Below are positions 44,570 to 53,300 of a stretch of 64,000 nucleotides of DNA, piece after piece. The position numbers and the translations under genes are program-made. Position 1 is the first letter of the stretch. Each line of letters begins with the position of its first letter. The stretch comes from Vreelandella titanicae BH1 (lineage in GTDB: Bacteria; Pseudomonadota; Gammaproteobacteria; Pseudomonadales; Halomonadaceae): NCBI RefSeq assembly GCF_000336575.1, contig NZ_AOPO01000003.1:310001-374000 (forward strand), in the 5' to 3' direction. A model generated the notes under the pieces. The model saw only the letters and a program-made list of their open reading frames with translations, did no database searches and was not told the DNA's origin.

Positions 44570-44815
44570 ATGACAAGCTGTTTTGATCGTGAAGATGGTG
44601 TCTTCCGCGTATTAGTCAACCACGAAGAGCAGTACTCCCTCTGGCCAGAATGGAAAGCGATTCCCGCTGGCTGGACCGATACCGGCGTACTCGGCGATAA
44701 GCCAACCTGCCTCGACTACGTCGAAAAGACCTGGACTGATATGCGGCCACTGTCGCTGCGCCAGTGGATGGATGAGCAGGCTAACGCTGAGGCGGAGCAG
44801 GTGGATGCAGGTTAA
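44570..44815 (+). CDS. MbtH-family NRPS accessory protein
   Basis: An 81-residue protein. The ATG at 44570 with a GAGGT site gives [35 protein letters not shown]... The conserved NxExQxSLWPxxxxxPxGW signature and the later [10 protein letters not shown] block are intact. MbtH proteins bind adenylation domains and are needed for their activity or solubility. Its presence at the head of the operon implies that one or more of the downstream A domains depend on it. Its last 11 bases overlap the thioesterase gene, indicating translational coupling. Confidence 0.95.
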   Translation: MTSCFDREDGVFRVLVNHEEQYSLWPEWKAIPAGWTDTGVLGDKPTCLDYVEKTWTDMRPLSLRQWMDEQANAEAEQVDAG

Positions 44816-45545
44816 GCGTTTAAGACTGCTCTGCCTGCCCTGTGCCGGGGCTAGCGCCACCATGTATCTGCGCTGGAAGCGTCAGTTGCCCGCCTGGATC
44901 GAGGTATATCCCGTCGAGCTGCCTGGGCGTGGTGAGCGCCTGGGTGAGTCGCTCATCGATGACTTCGAGTCCCAGGTCGTGCGGCTGTGCGAAGAGCAAG
45001 CAACGCGGATGCGCGGCGACTTTGCCCTGTTCGGTCACAGCATGGGGGCGTTGTTGGCCTACGGCATGGCAGCTCGCTTGCGCGATGTAGGGCGACCTCA
45101 GCCGCGGATGCTGTTCGCCTCAGGCAGCGCGGCGCCCTCAATGCGCGACTCAGACCGCTTGGCGGGCCTTGATAACGACAAGGCCCTGATTGCGGATCTA
45201 CGCCAGCAGGGCGGCACCCCAGAGGAAGTGTTCGAAAGCCCGGAACTGCTGCGCCTCACTCTTGATGTGTTGGCGGCGGACTATCGCCTCTGCCGCAGTT
45301 TCCGCTATCGCGGCGGGTCGCCGTTTGGTTATCCCTTACAGGTACTCGCAGGGCGCGATGACGATATCGAAAGAGAGCGTTTAGAAGCGTGGCAGCGAGA
45401 AGCGGGCGGGGCGTTCTCGTTGGACTGGTTCGAAGGAGGGCACTTCTTTATTCGCCAGCAGCAAGCACAAGTGCTGGAGACTATCGAACGGGCGCTGACT
45501 CGACGGCTTGAGGAGGTGCCCCATGCAGCGCCTGCAGTTAGCTGA
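44805..45545 (+). CDS. Type II thioesterase (GrsT-like) of the NRPS cluster
   Basis: A 246-residue alpha/beta hydrolase starting [24 protein letters not shown]. The nucleophile motif GHSMG has its Ser at residue 79, and the catalytic His is in GGHFF at residue 213; LAGRDDD near residue 185 holds the likely Asp. This is the standard editing thioesterase that clears stalled or mis-primed carrier domains of NRPS. It overlaps mbtH by 11 bases at its start and the phosphopantetheinyl transferase gene by 23 at its end. Confidence 0.92.
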   Translation: MQVKRLRLLCLPCAGASATMYLRWKRQLPAWIEVYPVELPGRGERLGESLIDDFESQVVRLCEEQATRMRGDFALFGHSMGALLAYGMAARLRDVGRPQPRMLFASGSAAPSMRDSDRLAGLDNDKALIADLRQQGGTPEEVFESPELLRLTLDVLAADYRLCRSFRYRGGSPFGYPLQVLAGRDDDIERERLEAWQREAGGAFSLDWFEGGHFFIRQQQAQVLETIERALTRRLEEVPHAAPAVS

Positions 45546-46263
45546 AGGGGCTCCTGAGGGGCTTGGAGTCTGGCGCTTATCGCTCGGTCTGAACGCCCCG
45601 GTGGCTGACGAAGATGATCGGTTGCTGAGTCGAGCCGAGTGGCAGCGCGCCCAGCGGCTTCGCCGTCACGCCGATGTCGTACGCGCCGTGGCGACTCGAG
45701 CGGCCCTGCGGCGACTGCTATCAGCGCACACCGGTATAGCGCCAGACAAGTTGGTGTTCACTCAGAACGCTTACGGCAAACCAGCGTTGGAAAACGCTGA
45801 TGGGCCTGCTTTCAATGTCTCCCACTCTGGCCATGTCGCCCTGATCGCGCTTGCTCCCGGCGGCGCGGTGGGAGTCGATATTGAGCGCTGCCGACCCGAG
45901 GCCGAACTGGCGCCGCTGCAAGGGCTGGTGCTATCGCCGAGTGAGCAGCTCGGCCACGCACGCGACGGCATCGCACTGCCCTTTATGGAGCGCTGGGTGG
46001 TTAAAGAGGCGGTGCTCAAAGCCTTGGGCCTGGGCATCGCTGATCATTTGCAGGCGCTCTCGATCACTTCCTCTTTAGGGTCGCCAGGCACCTATCACCT
46101 TGAGCACTCGCTTCCCATTTCATCACCTTTGCAAGCATGGCCGCTGCCAGCGCCGAGTGGCTATGCCGCTGCCCTGGGCTATGTCGACAAAAGCTATGTC
46201 GACTCGGACTGTACCTGCTATGCCCATGGCGCCCAGGGCGAACGCTACTCAACGACTTTTTAG
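45523..46263 (+). CDS. 4'-phosphopantetheinyl transferase, Sfp-type
   Basis: A 246-residue protein from the ATG at 45523 with an AGGAGGT site. It carries the three Sfp-family motifs in order: KPALENADGPAFNVSHSG, VGVDIERC, and FMERWVVKEAVLKALGLG. Length is that of Sfp/PcpS proteins. It transfers phosphopantetheine from CoA onto the Ser of each NRPS carrier domain, of which five are visible in this window. It lies between the thioesterase and the hydroxylase in one overlapping gene run, so the cluster supplies its own activation enzyme. Confidence 0.93.
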   Translation: MQRLQLAEGAPEGLGVWRLSLGLNAPVADEDDRLLSRAEWQRAQRLRRHADVVRAVATRAALRRLLSAHTGIAPDKLVFTQNAYGKPALENADGPAFNVSHSGHVALIALAPGGAVGVDIERCRPEAELAPLQGLVLSPSEQLGHARDGIALPFMERWVVKEAVLKALGLGIADHLQALSITSSLGSPGTYHLEHSLPISSPLQAWPLPAPSGYAAALGYVDKSYVDSDCTCYAHGAQGERYSTTF

Positions 46264-46273
46264 GAGATCAATA

Positions 46274-47275
46274 ATGGACAGCCAAAGCGCAACACCAACG
46301 CAACAAACCAACACCATATCCAAACGTCAGGGGCCTGCTGATTCGGAGCTGCCCATTATGATTTCTCCCTCCTACCCAGGGCAGCCACTGCTGGAAGCCT
46401 TTGGCGAGTTGCGCGCGGATATTGAGACGCTGGTGGCCAGAGTCGGTGGGGTGTTGCTAAGAGGTTTCGATGTTCCCTCCGTGGACGATTTTCAGCAGTT
46501 TGCTGCCGCCTTTGGTCATCCTCTGCTGAGCTATGAGTTCGCCTCAACACCGCGTTCAGCGGTTTCGTCAGGCATTTATACCTCGACCGAGTATCCCGCT
46601 CATCAACATATTCCCCTCCACAATGAGCAGGCCTACACCCGCGAGTGGCCGATGAAAATCTGGTTCCACTGTGTCACCGCTTCCCCCGAAGGTGGAGAGA
46701 CGCCGATAGCCGATAGCCGCGCTATTTACCGCCGTATGCCCGCAGAGATCCGCGAGCGCTTTGCCCCCGGCATTCTCTACGTACGCAACTACGGCGATTT
46801 CGATATGCCTTGGCAAAAGGTGTTTAACACCGAAGACCGCGCTGAAGTGGAGGCATTCTGCCAGCGCGCGGGTATTCGCTGTGAGTGGAAGCCTGATGGC
46901 GACCTGCGTACTACCCAGTTATGCCAAAGCATAGAGACTCACCCTGTCACCGGTGAGCAGGTGTGGTTCAACCAAGGCCATCTTTTCCATGTCTCCAACC
47001 TGCAGCCAGAGGTGCGAGAGTCGCTGGAAGAGCTGCTAGACCCCGAAGACATGCCGCGCAACGTCTTCTTTGCCGATGGTAGCCCCATCGACGATGCCAT
47101 CTTCGATGAGATCCGCGGCGTACTGGCCGACGAAACGGTGATGTTCCCCTGGCAGGCAGGCGATGTGCTGATGCTCGACAACATGCTGGTCGCCCATGCA
47201 CGCACGCCGTTCAAAGGGCCGCGCAAAGTCGTCGTCGCCATGGCGGAAGGTCACGGCAACCTCTCCAACGACTAA
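46274..47275 (+). CDS. Fe(II)/2-oxoglutarate dioxygenase, SyrP/TauD-like aspartate beta-hydroxylase
   Basis: A 333-residue TauD/TfdA-family enzyme with a GGAGATC site. The iron triad appears as His116-x-Glu118 (IPLHNEQAY) and His308 (LVAHARTPF); a downstream Arg in PFKGPRK should hold 2-oxoglutarate. The HxE rather than HxD form and the YPAHQHIPLHNEQAYTREWP context are those of SyrP-like enzymes, which hydroxylate carrier-bound Asp in syringomycin and siderophore pathways. The Asp-activating module of the second NRPS is the likely client, giving beta-hydroxyaspartate as an iron ligand. It is 45 bp upstream of the first NRPS gene. Whether it acts through a dedicated interface domain is unresolved. 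Confidence 0.88.
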   Translation: MDSQSATPTQQTNTISKRQGPADSELPIMISPSYPGQPLLEAFGELRADIETLVARVGGVLLRGFDVPSVDDFQQFAAAFGHPLLSYEFASTPRSAVSSGIYTSTEYPAHQHIPLHNEQAYTREWPMKIWFHCVTASPEGGETPIADSRAIYRRMPAEIRERFAPGILYVRNYGDFDMPWQKVFNTEDRAEVEAFCQRAGIRCEWKPDGDLRTTQLCQSIETHPVTGEQVWFNQGHLFHVSNLQPEVRESLEELLDPEDMPRNVFFADGSPIDDAIFDEIRGVLADETVMFPWQAGDVLMLDNMLVAHARTPFKGPRKVVVAMAEGHGNLSND

Positions 47276-47320
47276 ACATAACGCCTCATCTAACGGCCAG
47301 GAGTTCCAGCAGGTACGCAT

Positions 47321-50300
47321 ATGAATATAAGGCACGCCCAGACGATGAACAGCCACCCGTCCCATAACGTTGTTAACCACAGCTTCGTTGAGCATTTAAG
47401 TCGCCTGGCCCGGGAAAGGCCCAGCGACAGGGCGCTGATTGTAGTGAACGCACAAGGTGAGACCACCCTTGACTACGCCACCCTGGAGCGGCGTTCCCGC
47501 GCCCTGGCCAGCGAGCTCCAGCAGTGGTTCCCGGCTGGTGAGCGTGCCTTGATCCTGCTGGATAACGATGAACACTATGTGGTGGCGTTCTTCGCCTGCC
47601 TATATGCCGGGGTGATTGCCGTGCCGGTCTTCCCTCCAGAGTCGGCCAAGCAGCAGCATCTGGCGCGCCTGCTCGCCATTGCCGCCGACTCCCAGGCCGC
47701 CTGTGTGCTCACCTCTACAACGATTATCGATGTGGTCGCATCTGCAAGCGAAGGCTTCGGCAGCGCCGAACTGATCCCCGTGGATGCCGTAGATGAGAGC
47801 CGCGCTGAACACTGGATTGAGCATCGCCCAAAGCGTGGTGATCTCGCCTTTTTACAGTACACCTCAGGTTCCACGGCCACTCCCAAAGGGGTGATGGTGA
47901 GCCATGGCAATCTGATGGCGAACGAGCGTGCTATTGAGACGGGCTTCTCGATTGGTGCCGACGATGTTTTCGTCAGTTGGCTGCCGCTTTACCACGACAT
48001 GGGGCTGATCGGTGGCCTGCTGCAGCCCATCTATCGCGGTATCCCTGCGGTATTGATGAGCCCCACTTTCTTTTTACAGCGGCCGGTACGCTGGCTGGAA
48101 GCGATCTCCCGCCACCGGGGCACCATTAGTGGTGGCCCCGATTTCGCCTATCGACTGTGTCTTGAGCGTATCCGTGACGAGCAGCTTGAGGCGCTCGACT
48201 TATCTAGCTGGCGGGTCGCGTTCTCAGGCGCCGAGCCGGTACGCCACGATACCCTCACTGGCTTTATCGAACGCTTCCGCCCGGCGGGCTTTGCCGCTGA
48301 CACCGCAGCACCCTGTTATGGCTTGGCCGAAGCGACGCTATTGGTTAGCTGTAATTCGCGCGGTACGGGCGTGGTAGGCACGGCTTTTTCTCAACAGTCG
48401 CTGGCCGAGGGAAAGGCTGCCTCAGCGGTTGAAGGCAACACCCTGGTGGGCTGCGGTACACCGGAACCCGGTCACGCTATCGATATTGTCGACCCTGAGG
48501 GGCTTCACTCGCTGCCCAGTGGTGAAGTCGGCGAGATCTGGGTCAATGGGCCCAGCGTGGCGCACGGGTATTGGCAGAACCCTGAAGCAACAGCTCAAGC
48601 CTTTGTTACCCGCGATGGGGTCAGTTGGCAGCGCACCGATGATGCTGATGCACAGAACCACGACGCCCGCGATGATCGCTGGCTGCGCACTGGCGATCTA
48701 GGCTTTCTGCACGAAGGGCAGCTGTATATCGCCGGGCGTATTAAGGACCTGATCATTCTGCGTGGCCATAACGTCTACCCTCAGGATATCGAGAGCGCTA
48801 TCGAGGCGGAAGTGGAAGCAGTGCGCAAAGGGCGCGTGGCGGCCTTTGCAGTGACCACCCCCGAAGGCGCTGAAGGGATCGGCATTGCGGCAGAGGTCTC
48901 CCGCGGCATACAGAAGCTAGTGCCCGCCGAGAAGTTGGTCGAAGCGCTAAGCGAGACAGTGGGGAGCACTTGCCATGAGCCGCTTTCGGTAGTGCTACTG
49001 CTTAACCCAGGTGGCCTTCCCAAAACCTCCAGCGGCAAACTGCAGCGCAGTGCCTGCCGCCAAGGCTGGGAGGCGGGTAGCCTGGATGCCTACGCCATTC
49101 ACGCCTTTGGGCGTTTTGTCAGTGGCGGCAGCGATGAGGATGCTGGTGGTGGAAAGTCATCGCACTCTACTGCGGAAGCTGGAAGCGAAACGGAGCAAGC
49201 GTTAGCGAAGCTCTGGCGCCAAGTGCTGAGGGACGGCAAGGAAAAGCCGTTGGGAAAAGATGCCCACTTCTTTGCTAGCGGGGGTAATTCTCTGGCGGCG
49301 GTGCAGTTGGCTTCACGTATTAGCGATTATTGGGCGATTGATTTTTCAGCTAAGTCAGTCTTCGAACACTCCTCACTGGGCGCTATGGCAAATGAAGTCG
49401 AGCGTATCAGCAGTGATCATGTCAATTCTGGGCGCTCGCCGATCCCAATATTGTCACCTACACACCGTGCCGAGCCACTACCTCTCTCTCATGACCAGCA
49501 ACGCCTATGGTTCTTATGGCAACTAGACCCTGAAAGTACGGCTTATCATATCGGTGGTGTCCTACGTTTATCGGGTCACCTGAATATAGACGCGATGCGT
49601 GTTGCCTTTGACGATTTGATAGCGCGGCATGAGTCGCTGCGTACGTTGTTTTACGTTGCCAGTGAAGGGGGGGCCAAACAGTCGATCAGGCCTGATGTCT
49701 CCTTCGGTCTGGAGGTCGTTGATTTTCGTGGCATGTCTGCTGGTGAGGCTCAGCAGCACGAGGAAGACACGATACGAAGGCTTAATGACGAGCCGTTTGA
49801 TCTCTCAGAAGGCCCCTTGTTGCGGGCTGCGTTGCTACGATTGAGCGCCGATGTATATGCCTTGATCGTCGTCATGCATCACATCATTTCCGATGGTGTA
49901 TCTATGCAGATTATGCTCGATGAGCTGGCAGCTTCTTACCGTGCTCAGATGCGCGGTGAGCCTGTTCAGTTGCCTGACTTGAGCATCCAATACGCTGATT
50001 ATGCAGTTTGGCAGCGTGAGTGGCTGGCATCCGGAGAAGGGGAACGGCAGCTTGCTTATTGGCAACAACAGCTGGGCAGTGAACACCCTACGTTGGATCT
50101 GCCTACTGATCACCCCCGGCAGAGGTTGACGGCCAAACGTGCCGGGCAACATGCGTTTTCTCTTCCTAAAGAACTTCTAGTAGGCCTGCGTCGCCTCGCT
50201 GAGAGCCAGAATACGAGCCTCTTCACTGTGCTTTTGGCAGGCTTTCAAGGACTGTTACACCGGTATAGCGGGCAGCACGAGATTCGTGTGGGGGTGCCGG

Positions 50301-53300
50301 TTGCCAACCGACAGCGTCAGGAAATAGAGGGGGTAATCGGATTTTTCGTTAATACCTTGGTGTTGCGCAATGATATCGATAGTCGCTACTCATTTGAAAC
50401 GATACTGACACAGTGTCAAGACTCTGTTATCGGTGCCCTAGCGCACTCAAGCTTACCTTTCGAGCAGCTAGTTGAGGCGCTACAGCCCGCACGTAGTTCG
50501 ACTCACAACCCTCTTTTCCAGGTCATGTTCAACTATCGGCAAGAGGATTTCACGGCGTTTCAGACATTGCCCGACCTGACACTGACTGAGTCAGGGTTTC
50601 TACAGCAGGATGCTCAGTTCGATTTAACGCTAGAGGTGCGGGATCTCCCTGATGGACAGCTGAAATTTAGCATGGTTTATGCGTCAGAGCTTTTCGAGCC
50701 TGAGACCATTCAACGCCTTGCAGGATACTTTGAGACACTACTGCAAAGGTTGCTTACGTCACCAGGGCAGGCACTGGGCGATATCGAGTTGCTTGAAAAT
50801 TCTGAGCAGCAGCAACTTATTCAATGGGGAGTAAACTCTCAAGGATACTCCGATGCTGCGCCAGTTCATCATTTGATTGAGCAACAAACTGCGGCAACCC
50901 CTGAAACCACGGCGCTCGTATTTGAAGATCAGTCACTCAGCTACGCCGAACTCAATACCCGTGCCAATCGCTTGGCGCACTATTTAATCGATCTAGGTGT
51001 AAAACCTGAAACCCATATCGGCATCGCTATGGAGCGTTCCATCGAAATGGTGGTGGGCCTACTGGCTATCCTTAAAGCGGGGGGCGCCTATGTGCCGCTG
51101 GATCCGGATTACCCCGCCGAGCGTCTGGCTTATATGGTTGAAGACAGCGGCATTGAGCTGCTGCTCACCCAACAGCATCTTCGCGATACGTTGCCGGTGG
51201 CTGGGAGCCTGAGCGTTATCGAGCTGGATCGGCTGAATGTCACGCAGCATGACTCGACCAATCCTGAGGTGACGCTGCATGGCGAGCACCTCGCCTATGT
51301 GATCTACACCTCGGGTTCTACCGGGCGTCCCAAGGGCGCCGCCAACCGTCACCATGCGCTGACTAACCGCCTACAGTGGATGCAGGAGGCCTATGGCTTA
51401 ACGGTCGACGATGTGGTGCTACAGAAGACGCCCTTTAGCTTCGATGTCTCTGTATGGGAATTCTTCTGGCCGCTGATACAGGGCGCCCGGCTAGTGATGG
51501 CGCCACCAGGCTCCCACCGTGAGCCAGCCCAACTGGTCGAATTGATCCGTACCCATGGGATCACCACGCTACATTTCGTACCTTCAATGCTGCAGGCCTT
51601 CCTGGCCCATGGCGAGGTCGAGAGATGCACCAGCCTGACACGTCTGATATGCAGCGGTGAGGCGCTACCAGCTGAACTGCAAAACCAAGTATTTGCTCGG
51701 TTGCCTCGCACGGGGCTCTACAACCTCTATGGCCCCACCGAAGCGGCCATTGATGTTACTCACTGGTCTTGCCAAGACGATGGACGCAACCACGTAGCCA
51801 TAGGTCAACCGATCGCAGGTATCCGTACCTACGTACTGGATGGCGATCTTAATTTGGCGCCGCCAGGAGTCGCTGGTGAACTCTATCTCGGTGGCGTGGG
51901 CTTAGCACGGGGTTACCTCCATCGCCCTGACCTTACCTCAGAACGTTTTGTCGCCGATCCGTCTGCGCAGGGCGAGCGCCTCTACCGCACCGGCGACTTG
52001 GTGCGCTGGCGTGTCGATGGTCAGCTCGAGTACCTGGGCCGCCTTGACCACCAAGTGAAGATCCGCGGCCTGCGTATTGAACTGGGTGAGATCGAAGCCG
52101 AACTATTAGCTCAGCCGGAGGTTCACGAAGCAGTAGTGGTCGCCCAAGAAGGCCCCGGTGGTTCTAGGTTAGTCGCTTATGTGGTTCCCCAAGCCGACAG
52201 TGAACTCGACACCAGCTCACTACGTGAAGCGCTGAGTCAAAAGCTACCGGATTATATGGTGCCGGGCGTCGTGGTCACGCTTGAGGCACTGCCGCTGAAT
52301 GCCAACGGAAAAGTAGACCGCAAGGCCCTGCCTATAACGAATTTGGCCAGCAGCTCTCAGTACGAGCCGCCTCAAGGCGAGGTGGAAGAAGCGTTAGCGG
52401 CAATCTGGTCAGAAGTATTGGGCGTGGAACAGGTGGGGCGCTATGACAACTTCTTTGAGTTGGGCGGCCATTCGCTACTGGCTCTAAAAGTACTGGAGCA
52501 AATGCGACATCGGGGACTGCCTGTACAGGTGCGCACCCTGTTCCAACGTCCGGAATTAGCGGCTTTTGCTCAAGCGTTGACACAAACACCCGAGCAAGCT
52601 GAAATCATCATCCCGCCCAATCTGATTCCTCACGATTGCCAGGAGCTTCAGCCTGAGATGCTGACGCTAATCGACCTCAATACTGAGGAGATTGGCGCGA
52701 TTGAAGCTGCAGTGCCCGGTGGTGCTACTAACATCCAGGACATCTATCCGCTAGCGTCGCTGCAGGAGGGGATTCTCTTCCATCACCGGTTGCAGCAAAG
52801 GGGAGATACTTATGTCCTTCTCTATCTTCTCGGTTTTGATAGTCAAGAGCGACTGGAAGCATTTATTGCTGGTTTTAACCAGCTAATTGCCCGCCACGAC
52901 ATCCTGCGTACCGCAGTGCTGTGGGAAGGGCTCAGTGAGCCGGTCCAGGTGGTGTACAAGCATGCCGCAATGGAGATCGAATGGCCGACCAAGACGGGTG
53001 AAACTAAGAATTGTGTGGCCGGATGGTTATACACCCAGGTGGATCCTGAACATCAGAGACTTGATGTGCGTCGGGCGCCTATGCTGCGAGCGGTGGCCGC
53101 TTACGATGCTGAGCATGAGCGCTGGCTATTGCAGCTAATCAGCCATCATTTAGTGATGGATCACACCACGCTTGAGCTACTAATGAAGGAGATCGCTCTG
53201 ATTCAGCAAGGGCGTGAGGAGGCATTACCCAAGCCGCTTCCATTCCGCAACTTTGTCGCTCAGGCCAGATTGGGAGTTAGCCCAGATGTGCACGAGGTCT

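Noticed and set aside
46100-46273. A longer N-terminus for the TauD-like hydroxylase starting inside the phosphopantetheinyl transferase gene
   Set aside because: The extension is a shifted frame of the upstream gene, and the ATG at 46274 has its own GGAG site and matches the family start.
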